Positions 1 to 12,371 of a DNA stretch of 64,000 nucleotides are shown one piece after another; the stretch's first letter is position 1, and each line of letters opens with the position of its first letter. The position numbers and the translations under genes were made by a program. The notes under the pieces are model-generated. The model saw nothing but the letters and a program-made list of their open reading frames with translations, had not been told where the DNA came from and did not search any database. The DNA is from an uncultured Bacteroidota bacterium (GTDB taxonomy: Bacteria > Bacteroidota > Rhodothermia > Rhodothermales > UBA10348), in NCBI GenBank assembly GCA_937876355.1, contig CALFHN010000041.1, positions 1 to 64,000 on the forward strand, read 5' to 3'.

Positions 1-178
1 GGAATTGCTTTCTCGATCAAGGAAAAATGTGCCTAAACCACCTCGGAATAGAAGTTTTAGAGAAAGGGTTTGGGACGCCTTTTCTCATGCGTAAATTCCT
101 AGGGACCTCCGATCTCAATTATCCATCGAAAGGTTCGGCTTGAACCCTTTTTGCTGGTCATAATCAAACCTACCGATC

Positions 179-1828
179 ATGAACAATCTGTTCTCAAAAG
201 CTCCCACTCCAATCAACGAACCAATTAGGTCGTACGCTCCTGGCTCGACAGAGCGGTCGTCTCTTCGTTCAATGATCAAGAAAATGAAGGGAGAACAAGT
301 TGATATACCGGCTTTCATAAACGGTAAAGAAATTCGTACCGGGAATACGCTGAACGTGTTGGCACCTCACGAACATGCTCGTGTTTTAGGAAAAGCACAT
401 CAGTGCGGGGTCCCGGAATTGGAATCGGCCATCTCATCCGCAGTCGGAGCTCGCAACGACTGGATGAATATGCACTGGTCCGATCGCGCTTCAATTTTTC
501 TAAAAGCCGCTGATCTATTGGCTGGGCCTTATCGAGATATTATAAATGCGTCTACGATGCTTGGTCAAAGTAAGAATCCATACCAGGCTGAGATTGATTC
601 CGCGTGTGAGTTGATTGACTTTCTGCGATTTAACGTGCGGTTTATGGAGCAGATCTACAGTGATCAGCCCATCTCATCGCCAGGAGTTTGGAATCGTGTT
701 CAATACCGTGCATTGGAAGGTTTTGTCTTCGCGGTGACCCCGTTTAACTTCACGTCGATTGCCGGAAATCTTCCGACCGCGCCTGCATTGATGGGTAATA
801 CAGTTCTGTGGAAACCATCCTCTACACAGCTTCTATCTGCCTATTACCTCTACAAAATGTTTGAAGAGGCCGGATTACCAAATGGCATTATCAATATGAT
901 CCCAGGAAAGGGGTCTACGATTGGTAACACGATTTTTTCGTCAGAGCACTTCACTGGACTCCATTTTACTGGTTCCACAGGCACGTTTAATCACATGTGG
1001 GCCACAATTGGCAACAACATGAACACCTACCGAACGTACCCGCGTGTTGTTGGGGAAACTGGTGGGAAAGATTTCATCCTAGCTCATCCAAGCGCTGATC
1101 CCATAGCAGTTTCAACTGCGATTGTCAGGGGTGGCTTCGAGTATCAGGGTCAAAAATGCTCTGCTGCATCTCGAGTGTACGTACCAAAATCCCTTTGGCC
1201 AGTAATTCGTGATTCAGTTGTGGCTCAATTAGATGAAATGAAGATGGGTCCGATTGAGGACTTTACTAACTTTATCAATGCTGTCATCGACAAAACCGCG
1301 TACGACAGTATTACTGCTTACATCAATCATGCAAAAACGTCTTCAGATGTAGAAATTTTGCACGGTGGTGGATTTTCAGACGAAGTTGGTTATTTCATTG
1401 AGCCGACCGTACTTGTCACCTCCGATCCAAAATATCGGACCATGTGTGAGGAAATTTTTGGGCCGGTCGTCACAATACATGTTTATGACGATAATAAGTA
1501 TGTGGAAACAATGGAGCTCTTAAACACAACATCTCCTTTCGCATTGACGGGGGCTGTTTTTGCTCAAGACAGAAGTGTAATTGCTCAATCGACTAGTGCT
1601 TTGAATGATTGCGCTGGCAACTTCTACATCAATGACAAGCCTACCGGCGCCGTTGTTGGCCAACAACCATTTGGCGGTGCCCGCTCGTCTGGCACAAATG
1701 ACAAAGCCGGTTCAATGTTGAATTTGGTTCGGTGGACCTCGGCCAGATCGATCAAAGAAACATTCGTTCCTGCAAAAAACTTTGCCTATCCCTTTCACCA
1801 GGCGGATCCTTCGGATATCGCTCTATAA
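179..1828 (+). CDS. pruA: L-glutamate gamma-semialdehyde dehydrogenase (1-pyrroline-5-carboxylate dehydrogenase)
   Basis: This cytosolic aldehyde dehydrogenase would oxidise glutamate semialdehyde (from proline or ornithine breakdown) to glutamate with NAD+. The 549-residue product has the full family layout. The N-terminal segment with 'FINGKEI' is followed by the cofactor-binding fold, the general-base motif GETGGKD near residue 292 and the nucleophile motif GQKCSAA near residue 326. The length matches the free-standing PruA type common in Bacteroidota rather than the PutA fusion. The ATG at 179 gives a typical N-terminus. A dehydrogenase-like gene follows 20 bp downstream and a GntR regulator two genes on, which suggests a small amino-acid catabolic operon. 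No proline dehydrogenase is seen in the window. Confidence 0.93.
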   Translation: MNNLFSKAPTPINEPIRSYAPGSTERSSLRSMIKKMKGEQVDIPAFINGKEIRTGNTLNVLAPHEHARVLGKAHQCGVPELESAISSAVGARNDWMNMHWSDRASIFLKAADLLAGPYRDIINASTMLGQSKNPYQAEIDSACELIDFLRFNVRFMEQIYSDQPISSPGVWNRVQYRALEGFVFAVTPFNFTSIAGNLPTAPALMGNTVLWKPSSTQLLSAYYLYKMFEEAGLPNGIINMIPGKGSTIGNTIFSSEHFTGLHFTGSTGTFNHMWATIGNNMNTYRTYPRVVGETGGKDFILAHPSADPIAVSTAIVRGGFEYQGQKCSAASRVYVPKSLWPVIRDSVVAQLDEMKMGPIEDFTNFINAVIDKTAYDSITAYINHAKTSSDVEILHGGGFSDEVGYFIEPTVLVTSDPKYRTMCEEIFGPVVTIHVYDDNKYVETMELLNTTSPFALTGAVFAQDRSVIAQSTSALNDCAGNFYINDKPTGAVVGQQPFGGARSSGTNDKAGSMLNLVRWTSARSIKETFVPAKNFAYPFHQADPSDIAL

Positions 1829-1848
1829 TTGCTAAAAGTTTACATCCT

Positions 1849-2859
1849 ATGTCTGATCGCGTTAGAGTTGTCCAATTTGGGGCAGGCCCCATCGGTATTT
1901 CGTGCTTAAAAACTGTCCTTTCAAAACCAAGTCATATTGAGTTGGTTGGTGTTATCGATATTGATCCGCTCAAAGTCGGAAAAGATGTCGGAGACATTTT
2001 GGGACTGCCCGAAAAAACAGGAATCATTGTTTCTGCAGATGCGAATGCGGTTCTGTCAGCCACGAAGCCAGATGTCGTTCTGCACACAACATCGTCGTTT
2101 CTTGCTCGCATGTACGACCAGCTTATTCTTTGTGCTTCTCACGGGGCCAATGTCGTCTCTTCTACCGAGGAGTTGGCCTATCCATACCACCGACATCCCT
2201 CTATTTCGGTAGAATTGGATCGCGTGGCAAAAGAAAACGGTGTTACTCTGTTGGGAACGGGTGTCAACCCAGGATATGCCATGGACGCATTGGCTCTGAT
2301 GGCTACCGGGGTGTGCAATTCGGTAAAATCGATCACCGTAAATCGTGAAGTTAATGCGGGTCTCAGGCGCTTGCCTTTACAGCAAAAGGTGGGCGCAGGA
2401 ATTACGGAAACCCTCTTTGCCGAAAAGAAAGCTACTGGAATGTTCGGGCACATAGGACTGGTGGAGAGCATCCGGATGATTGCCGATGGAATGGGCTGGA
2501 CCATTACTAGAATAGAAGAACAGTTGGACCCTGTGGTTTCGAAAAAGCAGGTTGTAACTCCGTATTTAACTGTTGAAAAAGGGCAGGTAGCTGGTATTCA
2601 TCACCATGCTTACGGATATGACGGGGAGGAACTCCTAATAACGCTTGACCTGAAAATGTTTGTCGGCGCCGAAAACCCTCGAGACGAAGTAGTAGCAGAG
2701 AGCGATCCTCCTATGAATTTGTTGGTGAAAGGAGGCATTTTTGGCGATACAGCAACAGTGGCCACACTCATAAATAACATTCCACTTGTAATGGAGTCTG
2801 CTCCTGGTTTAAAAACAGCGAAAGATATCCCGTTGCTTCGAGCTTTCGGTACCCGTTAG
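1849..2859 (+). CDS. NAD(P)-dependent amino-acid/amine dehydrogenase, 2,4-diaminopentanoate dehydrogenase / DapB-like
   Basis: The 336-residue protein starts with a Rossmann fold (VVQFGAGPIG near residue 6, acidic VIDID at the end of the second strand). It continues with a DapB-like catalytic half containing GTGVNPGYAMD. Proteins of this shape include 2,4-diaminopentanoate dehydrogenase of ornithine fermentation and related reductases; the exact substrate cannot be read from sequence. The ORF track opens at 1732, inside pruA, but the ATG at 1849 places the nucleotide-binding motif at the expected distance and avoids a 97-bp overlap. It lies between pruA and a small membrane gene. A role in ornithine, lysine or proline degradation is inference from this position. 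Confidence 0.75.
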   Translation: MSDRVRVVQFGAGPIGISCLKTVLSKPSHIELVGVIDIDPLKVGKDVGDILGLPEKTGIIVSADANAVLSATKPDVVLHTTSSFLARMYDQLILCASHGANVVSSTEELAYPYHRHPSISVELDRVAKENGVTLLGTGVNPGYAMDALALMATGVCNSVKSITVNREVNAGLRRLPLQQKVGAGITETLFAEKKATGMFGHIGLVESIRMIADGMGWTITRIEEQLDPVVSKKQVVTPYLTVEKGQVAGIHHHAYGYDGEELLITLDLKMFVGAENPRDEVVAESDPPMNLLVKGGIFGDTATVATLINNIPLVMESAPGLKTAKDIPLLRAFGTR

Positions 2860-3350
2860 TGCCTTCGGAAAACATAACTGAAATATCTGTCTACCGTTCG
2901 GAATTTTATCCTGATGGTCGGTCACGAAGGTCCATATTCAGTATTGAAATGGTTCGCCCTTTAGGTATTGCAATGTTACCGATTATGATTGGAACGCTGG
3001 TTGCCATGTTGGAAGGTTTTCCGGTCCTTTCGGTATTGTATGTAGGCTTTCCAATTGCATTGGCCGTTTCCTTCCTTTGGACGTGGCTGCGGTTACGCGG
3101 GCAAATTTGTGAAATCCTCATTTCGAATGAAAAAGTTGCGTTCAGGTCCATATTTGCGACTAGCGAACCCTCCGAAGGTCCAAATTGGAAGTTGTTAATA
3201 GATATTCGACAAAAACCTTCAGGAATTTCGGCTACCGTTGGCTTGGAAGAATTTGTGCTAGATGCCGTGGACTGGAGCAACTGGATAACGCTTGTCAATC
3301 ATTTAAAATCGGCTCATCACTCTCAAACATTAGGAGTCCACAATGATTGA
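2859..3350 (+). CDS. Small membrane protein of unknown function
   Basis: I do not recognise this 163-residue protein. A polar N-terminus of about 30 residues is followed by two adjacent hydrophobic segments (about residues 33-50 and 53-72) and a soluble, tryptophan-containing C-terminal half. The layout resembles a small PH-like or band-type membrane protein, without a motif strong enough to name it. It starts with GTG that shares the G of the upstream TAG stop (TAGTG), so it is very likely translationally coupled. Its end overlaps the GntR gene start by 8 bp. An internal ATG at 2949 is an alternative start but would cut into the region before the first membrane segment. Confidence 0.65.
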   Translation: MPSENITEISVYRSEFYPDGRSRRSIFSIEMVRPLGIAMLPIMIGTLVAMLEGFPVLSVLYVGFPIALAVSFLWTWLRLRGQICEILISNEKVAFRSIFATSEPSEGPNWKLLIDIRQKPSGISATVGLEEFVLDAVDWSNWITLVNHLKSAHHSQTLGVHND

Positions 3351-4260
3351 AATTGATAGGTCTCTACAGGTCCCGATCCATACTCAAGTGGCGAATGCTA
3401 TTCGATTCAAAATCGGAAACGGAAATTTCCGAAAGGGCGACCGACTACCCCCCACCCGAGTTCTTGCTCAGCAATTGAGCATATCGTTTCACACCGTCCG
3501 AAAGGCATATGTGGAACTTGCCCAAGATGGAATAATCTCGGCCTTACCTGGAAGCGGATATACAGTAAAAAACGCAGAGCCACTTGACAAGTCGGAACGA
3601 ATGGAGCGCGGTGCGAGCTTGTTTTCAAATGCGCTTAAACAAGCTGTTGGTCTGGGTTTGGATGAAGACGAGATTGAATATCTGTTTGGTGAACAACTTC
3701 AACAACTGGATTCGTCAGATACCTCGTCAAAAATAGTCGTTGCAGCCCCCTATAAAGAACTTGGCCAGGCGTGCGCTATCCAAATGGCAACAGCTTTCCA
3801 ACGCGAATGTCACTCTTGTTCATTGGACGAATTAGGAAAACATGGAGATGCGGACCTAATTATTGTTCCCTTCCGAAACGTGAAGCAGGTCCTCTCGATG
3901 GTAACTCGTTCGGACGTGATTGGCATAGCTTACGACCTTGATGAAAGTGCCCTGAGCCAAATTGCCAGAATGATGGACCACGAAACACTTGGTCTAGTCA
4001 CCAGGTATTCTGATGCTGTGGCATCCCTCACCAAAGAGCTTCGTGATCTGACCCGATTTGCCGGTCCTGTAGTCGCTGTATCAGTCGAAGAGGGCGACTC
4101 CTTCCTAGCGTCCTTAATTCGAGAATGTGACGTTATGGTCTATACTCAAGGAGCAGAACGGGCTGTTCGTCCGTTTCTGGATCGTGCAAAAAAACACGTC
4201 AGATTAGGGTTGAATATTGCCGAATCATCCGTCGAGCGCGTGCGTGGTGTCATTCCCTAA
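3343..4260 (+). CDS. GntR-family transcriptional regulator
   Basis: The N-terminal 75 residues form a GntR winged helix: 'PIHTQVANAIRFKIG', then 'GDRLPPTRVLAQQLSIS' and 'TVRKAYVELAQDGII' ending in 'GSGYTV', which is the classic recognition helix and wing. The remaining 230 residues do not look like the FCD, UTRA or aminotransferase effector domains. They resemble an alpha/beta ligand-binding domain ('KIVVAAPYKELGQACAIQMA'), as in the short GntR/YtrA-like regulators of Bacteroidota. It is the last gene of the pruA cluster and overlaps its upstream neighbour by 8 bp, so it probably controls that cluster. Its last 36 bp overlap the end of the convergent pgpH gene. Confidence 0.85.
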   Translation: MIEIDRSLQVPIHTQVANAIRFKIGNGNFRKGDRLPPTRVLAQQLSISFHTVRKAYVELAQDGIISALPGSGYTVKNAEPLDKSERMERGASLFSNALKQAVGLGLDEDEIEYLFGEQLQQLDSSDTSSKIVVAAPYKELGQACAIQMATAFQRECHSCSLDELGKHGDADLIIVPFRNVKQVLSMVTRSDVIGIAYDLDESALSQIARMMDHETLGLVTRYSDAVASLTKELRDLTRFAGPVVAVSVEEGDSFLASLIRECDVMVYTQGAERAVRPFLDRAKKHVRLGLNIAESSVERVRGVIP

Positions 4261-6606
4261 TTGTAACTCCTCTTTAGAAAGATCAGCCTCTTCATCTCCC
4301 GGATATTTTACTCGAACGTGATAAATCCCTAACAAAATATTGAGGAGCGACTCCTTAATCATGTTTAAGTCTGAAAACGTCAGATTTGTTGTGTCTAACT
4401 GACCGTCCTCCCTTCTTGCATCTACGATAGACTCAATGAGTGCCTGTAAGCGTCTATGATTCGGGTTGACCATAGAACGGCTTGCGGCTTCAATGGAATC
4501 AGCAAGCATGAGGACAGCTGTCTCGCGTGAGGACGGTGAAGGTCCTGGATATCTAAACTCCGACTCAAGAATAGCAGAATCCCCTTCTTTTTTCTGACTG
4601 TTTGCCCGATGATAGAAATATTCGATCCGCGTGGTGCCATGATGCATGGGAATAAAGTCTTGAACCTCCTTTGGCAGCCGATACTTTTTGGCGAGATCGA
4701 GGCCTTCCTTAACATGGTTGGCAATAATGAGCGCACTCATTCTCGGCTTCAAGCTATCATGAGGGTTGACCCCACCGCGCTGGTTTTCGACAAAATATTC
4801 GGGCTTAACCATCTTGCCGATGTCATGATACAACGCACCAACTCGGGTCAACAACGCATTGGCTCCTATGCGTGCAGCCGCCGCTTCTGCTAAGTTGGCG
4901 ACTTGAAGGACATGATTAAACGTACCAGGCGCTTTAAGACTTAGTTCTTTTAACAACGGGTGATTGGTATCTGACAATTCCAACAACGTCAAATCGGTTG
5001 TCACACCAAAAACCCTTTCAAAAATCCATAGAGCCGGATACGCCAATAAAAGCAAGACTGAATTCATCAGGATAAATATCGTTTCATTCGTTAGTCGTTC
5101 AATTGGGGTGTTTTGAAGTAAGAAATTGGCACTCAAAACCGTCATGTACCCAAGAAACACAATACTGGCACTGATGAAAAACTGGCCCCTATTCCGAATA
5201 TCACGCACGCTAAAAATGCCCAAGGTGCTAGCAAAAACAGTCGAAAATGTAAAAGCAAAATTGTAATTGAGGAAATGACTGCCCAAAAGAGCCAACGTCA
5301 ACGCGCCAAAGAAGGCGACTCTCGAATCAAATATTACGGTCAATAAAATGCCCACAATTGCAACCGGTACGACGTACATATCCAACAGCGCAGCACGAAG
5401 CGCAATTCCGTAAAGTCCAATGACGGCTAAAAACAGGAGCGATATCAACAACACCATCTTGTTATCATCGAAAACAACTCTTCGAAACAAAAAGAGGTAC
5501 AGAAAAAAGATCAGAAACGTCGAAACGGTGAGGATAAACTGACCAAGAACTGTTTTCCAAATGACTCGTCCACCCGACCTCGTCGTTAGCTCCACATCAA
5601 GAGATATTAACTTCCTCTGAACGTCGACGGTAATGATGTCCCCTTGTCGGACTATAACCTCATTTTCTCTAACTAAACCGTTGGTAGGAGATATTAAAGC
5701 TTCTTTTTCAGCCCATCGAATTTCGGATGCTTCATCTTGAAATATCAGATTAGGCACCATAACTGCTTGAAAAAACATCGAAGCTACACTGAACCTTGTG
5801 GGATTGCTGGGCCACTTACGTCCTAGCGCCGCCTGACCAATCTCAAGGGCTTCATCGATATCAAACAATTGGGTTAACAGTACCAAAGACTCAGCTGTGT
5901 CATCCCGTTTGGTGATATGGGTTGACTTTATCGCGTTACGGCTGATATTGATAACCCCGGAGCCGACTAGGCTAAGGCTTTGGAGCATTGCTGCTTCTAA
6001 CATCTCGACATCCAAACGTCTGCCTTCAGAACGTGATCTGGAAGTAGAAACAAGTCCCGGAACCGAATTGGTGTACGACTGCAATAAGTCTTCCCAAATA
6101 CCTCCAGAAAAACGAAACGACAAACTGTCTTTGGCAGAGACATAACGGATGGAATCCGTCAATGCTTCGCCTAGTCTGCCTCGAAGTAAATTGGATTGAT
6201 ATTGGCCGTACAATTCAAATACCCGATTGAGCCGAGCCTGAATCGAGTCTGCTCTGTGGGTAACAGATTGAAACGCTCGCAAATCCTCAAAGAAAATTGG
6301 TGGCGTATTTTTTCGAACTTCAGCCAATTCTTTTTCGAGATCAGCCTCATCTTTTCGAATAGCAAACTGGAACGGAGCCTGAAGGTTTTCCTGCTTCCAT
6401 ATATCCTCAACGCTAACGGTATACTGATAGAGTCGACTCCTGGGAAATACGGCCAGAGCCGCCAAAACCACTACGGAGAGTATCAATCCTTTAACAATAT
6501 TGGTCTTCGTCGTACGTTTTGACGCACTACTTCCCCCCGCTTCCAAATTATTTCCTACGGGGCGAATAGAGGGCTTTACAAAGAAAAATTTCTGCAGAAA
6601 TGACAT
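4225..6606 (-). CDS. pgpH: 7TM-HD phosphohydrolase, cyclic-di-AMP phosphodiesterase type
   Basis: The 793-residue membrane protein matches the PgpH architecture. It has one N-terminal membrane helix (about residues 38-55) and a large extracytoplasmic domain to about residue 340. A block of seven transmembrane segments (about 345-530) precedes a cytosolic HD domain with 'TFNHVLQVANLAEAAAARIG' and the HD dyad in LYHDIGK near residue 592. Characterised family members hydrolyse the second messenger c-di-AMP, linking turgor and wall homeostasis. It is the last gene of the rodZ-like/ligA/symporter run, 3 bp after the symporter stop. The 3' end overlaps the convergent GntR gene by 36 bp, so terminal transcripts would be antisense to each other. 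Confidence 0.9.
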   Translation of the reverse strand: MSFLQKFFFVKPSIRPVGNNLEAGGSSASKRTTKTNIVKGLILSVVVLAALAVFPRSRLYQYTVSVEDIWKQENLQAPFQFAIRKDEADLEKELAEVRKNTPPIFFEDLRAFQSVTHRADSIQARLNRVFELYGQYQSNLLRGRLGEALTDSIRYVSAKDSLSFRFSGGIWEDLLQSYTNSVPGLVSTSRSRSEGRRLDVEMLEAAMLQSLSLVGSGVINISRNAIKSTHITKRDDTAESLVLLTQLFDIDEALEIGQAALGRKWPSNPTRFSVASMFFQAVMVPNLIFQDEASEIRWAEKEALISPTNGLVRENEVIVRQGDIITVDVQRKLISLDVELTTRSGGRVIWKTVLGQFILTVSTFLIFFLYLFLFRRVVFDDNKMVLLISLLFLAVIGLYGIALRAALLDMYVVPVAIVGILLTVIFDSRVAFFGALTLALLGSHFLNYNFAFTFSTVFASTLGIFSVRDIRNRGQFFISASIVFLGYMTVLSANFLLQNTPIERLTNETIFILMNSVLLLLAYPALWIFERVFGVTTDLTLLELSDTNHPLLKELSLKAPGTFNHVLQVANLAEAAAARIGANALLTRVGALYHDIGKMVKPEYFVENQRGGVNPHDSLKPRMSALIIANHVKEGLDLAKKYRLPKEVQDFIPMHHGTTRIEYFYHRANSQKKEGDSAILESEFRYPGPSPSSRETAVLMLADSIEAASRSMVNPNHRRLQALIESIVDARREDGQLDTTNLTFSDLNMIKESLLNILLGIYHVRVKYPGDEEADLSKEELQLGNDTTHALDG

Positions 6607-6609
6607 GGG

Positions 6610-8130
6610 CTACCTATGCCTGACTGATAGCAAGGATCCTACAGCCATGGTAATGAGGGTTCCTAGCGTGGTATACCATGGCCAAGCGATGGGGGTTAAC
6701 TCCATGGCTGCTTTGACATCAGTCCCTGGATTGAATAAAAATATCCAATTCCCCTCGGCTGTCGTCCAGACTCCAAATATTATGGCGATCATGGTAACTA
6801 CACTACATACGAAAGCAATCATCGCATCTTTTTCGTTCACCTTAGAAACCGCCAATCCTAATAAAAAAGCGCCAAGGAGCGCCCCATAGGTAAAAGAGGC
6901 AATAGAAAGACCCAGCTCAACGACCGGATTCTGCATGTTTTCGAACAGTGTTGCAAACCCAATAAATATTCCTGCCCAGCCAAGAGTAAGCCATTTTGAT
7001 AATTTCAAGGCTTTTTCGGGACTGAGATGGGCAATTTTGCTTCCCAAAACATCTGTCATAGACGAGGAAGCCAATGCGTTAAGAGAGGAAGAAAGTGTGC
7101 TCATGGCTGCAGCCAAAATTCCTGCCAAAACAAGCCCGGCTAGACCTGTCGGAAGCTGTTCTACGATGTACTTAGGGAACACCTCGTCCAGACGCGTTAG
7201 TCCCAAACTCGCGGCTTCCGCTCCTCCGTAAAACGACCACAACAATCCGCCAACCAATAAAAAAATGGCGAATTGCCCCATGACAAAAAATGCGCTGCCA
7301 ATCAGGGCTTTTCGGGCATCTTGAAGAGATTTACAGGATAACAGTCGCTGAACAATTAGCTGATCTGTTCCGTGGGAAGCCATGGAAAATATACCGCCCC
7401 CCACAACTGCAGTGATTAAGACATATGGCCGGGTTAAAATGGCGTGCAGCGAAAAATCAGAGTAAAATACACGTGTTTTACCCGCAGCGATGAGTTCAGA
7501 AATGGCACCGTCTGGCAAGTTAAAAAGCAGCAACCCAATGGTTGCAAACGCCCCCAATACATAAAGAGACATTTGCACCACATCCATCCAAACCACTGCT
7601 TTAAATCCGCCTACAAAAGTGTAAATCGCGGTCAAAACGCCAATTCCAAGAATGATTACAGGATATCCAATATCAAAGCCTGCACTTGTGGCGATAATTT
7701 TGATCGGGATCGCCGTGGCAAATAATCGAACCCCATCTGCCAAAAGCCTGGTAGCCAGAAAGGTGACAGATGAAAGGCGCTGCATATTGCTTCCAAATCG
7801 CTCACCTAGGTAGGAATAGGCGGTTTGCATTTCTCCCCGCATATACCTTGGCAGAAATATGATAGAAACCAGTATCCTGCCCGCCAAATACCCGAAAGTC
7901 AATTGAAAAAAGGTCATGTTTCCGCCGTAAACAACGGCTGGAATTCCAATCACGGTCAGCGTACTGGTCTCCGTAGCCACAATCGAAAAACATATTGCCC
8001 ACCACGGTAACTCCTTGGAGCCCAAGAAATAATCTTTTGTTGATTGCTGCTTTCCAGCGGACTTAATACCAAATATGACAACGCCGATTAAGTAGGCGAC
8101 GATTACCAGGTAATCAATTGGATGAAGCAT
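6610..8130 (-). CDS. Sodium:solute symporter (SSS family)
   Basis: The 506-residue integral membrane protein has the 13-helix pattern and signatures of the sodium/solute symporter family. These include an N-terminal 'DYLVIVAYLIGVVIFGI', the motif 'KDYFLGSKELPWWAI' after helix 1 and the later conserved stretch 'GILAAAMSTLSSSLNALASSS'. Such proteins import sugars, amino acids, nucleosides or organic acids with Na+. The substrate cannot be assigned from sequence; the overall look is closest to the SGLT/sialic-acid-like branch. It begins 4 bp after the ligA stop and ends 3 bp before pgpH, so it is co-transcribed with both. A sodium-driven carrier next to a c-di-AMP phosphodiesterase would suit osmotic control, but that is inference. 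Confidence 0.88.
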   Translation of the reverse strand: MLHPIDYLVIVAYLIGVVIFGIKSAGKQQSTKDYFLGSKELPWWAICFSIVATETSTLTVIGIPAVVYGGNMTFFQLTFGYLAGRILVSIIFLPRYMRGEMQTAYSYLGERFGSNMQRLSSVTFLATRLLADGVRLFATAIPIKIIATSAGFDIGYPVIILGIGVLTAIYTFVGGFKAVVWMDVVQMSLYVLGAFATIGLLLFNLPDGAISELIAAGKTRVFYSDFSLHAILTRPYVLITAVVGGGIFSMASHGTDQLIVQRLLSCKSLQDARKALIGSAFFVMGQFAIFLLVGGLLWSFYGGAEAASLGLTRLDEVFPKYIVEQLPTGLAGLVLAGILAAAMSTLSSSLNALASSSMTDVLGSKIAHLSPEKALKLSKWLTLGWAGIFIGFATLFENMQNPVVELGLSIASFTYGALLGAFLLGLAVSKVNEKDAMIAFVCSVVTMIAIIFGVWTTAEGNWIFLFNPGTDVKAAMELTPIAWPWYTTLGTLITMAVGSLLSVRHR

Positions 8131-8134
8131 TTGA

Positions 8135-11361
<3,227 letters not shown>

Positions 11362-11543
11362 AAATAATGTGTTCTGGTTCAGGCAGGAAGTTGCAGGAAA
11401 GGCACAAGGTACGAGTATTGAGGGCAACCTTCCATATTCCGGATGAGAATTTGACAGCTAAAGGATGGAGATAGTGCCGCTCATCGCCAAATTTCTAATT
11501 ACTTGAGCACAAAAATGGTCCGAACTTCCTTTCGCCCCAACAA

Positions 11544-11577
11544 GAAAGAGCCGCCTCAAAGATGAGGCGGCTCTTTC
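11544..11577 (-). terminator. Strong rho-independent terminator hairpin downstream of mscL
   Basis: A perfect 14-bp inverted repeat (GAAAGAGCCGCCTC ... GAGGCGGCTCTTTC) encloses a 6-base loop. Read on the minus strand, the stem is followed by TTGTTGG after the stem's own TTTC, so it can end transcription coming from mscL 70 bp upstream. The stem is symmetric enough to act in both directions. The RodZ-like gene starts about 180 bp further left. Confidence 0.75.
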
Positions 11578-11643
11578 CAACTGTGATTTAATCTAAGCAA
11601 GTCGCTTTATTGGCTGCCAAACCGGCACATAAGGCAACTGATG

Positions 11644-11967
11644 CTATTTGTCGTCTTTTTTCAACTTATTCATTCCCTTTACGACAATAAAAATGGCCCA
11701 AGCCACAATTAGGAAGTCTAAAAGAGTTTGAATGAAATGGCCATAATTGATTGCCACGGCGGCCGTTTCTGCGGTCGCTTCTGACAACACTAGTGATAGG
11801 TCAGAGAAATTCACTCCGCCGAGAAGCATGCCGATGGGAGGCATTATGATATCCGAAACCAATGATGTAACGACCGTACCAAACGCAGCTCCAATTACAA
11901 TACCTACCGCCATATCGATAGCATTGCCTTTCACCGCAAACTCTTTAAACTCCTTAATCATGCTCAT
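11644..11967 (-). CDS. mscL: Large-conductance mechanosensitive channel MscL
   Basis: MscL opens under extreme membrane tension to release solutes after hypo-osmotic shock. The 107-residue product has the diagnostic N-terminus '[22 protein letters not shown]', where TM1 lines the pore. '[14 protein letters not shown]' follows, then a short periplasmic loop and TM2 ('[20 protein letters not shown]'). It stops right after TM2 with LKKDDK, so it lacks most of the C-terminal cytoplasmic helix bundle of the 136-residue E. coli protein. The start MSMIKEF is the natural one. It stands alone between two terminators: its own on the left and the tRNA-Pro unit on the right. Confidence 0.95.
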   Translation of the reverse strand: MSMIKEFKEFAVKGNAIDMAVGIVIGAAFGTVVTSLVSDIIMPPIGMLLGGVNFSDLSLVLSEATAETAAVAINYGHFIQTLLDFLIVAWAIFIVVKGMNKLKKDDK

Positions 11968-12205
11968 TTTGTCTTCCTTTTAAATTGAATACAAATAAGA
12001 CCGTAGCATGCCTCGTCTCTCACAATCTGCGAAGAAATATGATGGCGGCAGCATGGAAAACGCTTAAGTATTTGAACGAAGTAATGTGTTGTTGTCACAA
12101 AACCTGTCAAAAACGTACCGTTTCGACCTTTTCAAGAAACTATTGTACCGCCTGAAAAATGTTTTTCCAAGCAATCAAAAAATATCTGCCGACGGTTAAC
12201 GCAAA
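11968..12205. other. Intergenic stretch without a gene between mscL and the tRNA-Pro terminator
   Basis: No credible ORF lies here. The stretch is A/T-rich near mscL, consistent with the mscL promoter on the minus strand, but I cannot fix a clear -35/-10 pair. The ORF-track entry at 12159-12368 runs through the terminator hairpin and the repeats and is not a gene. Together with the hairpin and the 49-bp repeats to its right it makes a gene-free block of about 390 bp. Confidence 0.6.
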
Positions 12206-12239
12206 AAGGGCTCTTTCGACTTTTGTCGAAAGAGCCCTT
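12206..12239 (-). terminator. Rho-independent terminator for the tRNA-Pro transcript
   Basis: A perfect 15-bp inverted repeat (AAGGGCTCTTTCGAC / GTCGAAAGAGCCCTT) has a TTTT loop. On the minus strand the stem ends in a run of Ts (CCCTTTTTGCG), as expected for intrinsic termination of transcription coming from tRNA-Pro. It lies beyond two 49-bp repeat units, so these units should be part of the primary tRNA transcript. Confidence 0.8.
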
Positions 12240-12258
12240 CACTTGCAATACAAAATCA

Positions 12259-12371
12259 CTGTCGGGATGACAGAGATTTCCGAAAGGGTAATCCTGTCTC
12301 CTCCATTCTGTCGGGATGACAGAGATTTCCGAAAGGGTAATCCTGTCTCCTCCATTCTGTCGGGATGACAG
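12259..12371 (-). repeat. Two 49-bp tandem repeats that copy the 3' end of tRNA-Pro
   Basis: Units start at 12259 and 12308 with a period of exactly 49 bp, and a third partial match (CTGTCGGGATGACAG) begins at 12357 inside the tRNA gene. Read in the tRNA direction, each unit ends in CTGTCATCCCGACAG, whose first 11 bases are the last bases of tRNA-Pro. The rest of each unit holds an imperfect inverted repeat, GACAGGATT ... AATCTCTGTC, able to form a hairpin. The two full units look identical, which suggests recent duplication. They may be REP-like elements seeded by the tRNA tail, or the scar of repeated integration or recombination at the tRNA end. Confidence 0.8.

Noticed and set aside
1-178. 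Partial gene at the left edge
   Set aside because: No frame stays open from the edge with convincing coding character; the region may be the pruA leader.
115-318. Minus-strand 67-residue ORF over the pruA start
   Set aside because: It is antisense to the well-supported pruA N-terminus and has no recognisable features.
12259-12371. Short CRISPR-like array
   Set aside because: Only two full units with no spacer between repeats, and the unit matches the tRNA-Pro end. No cas gene is present.
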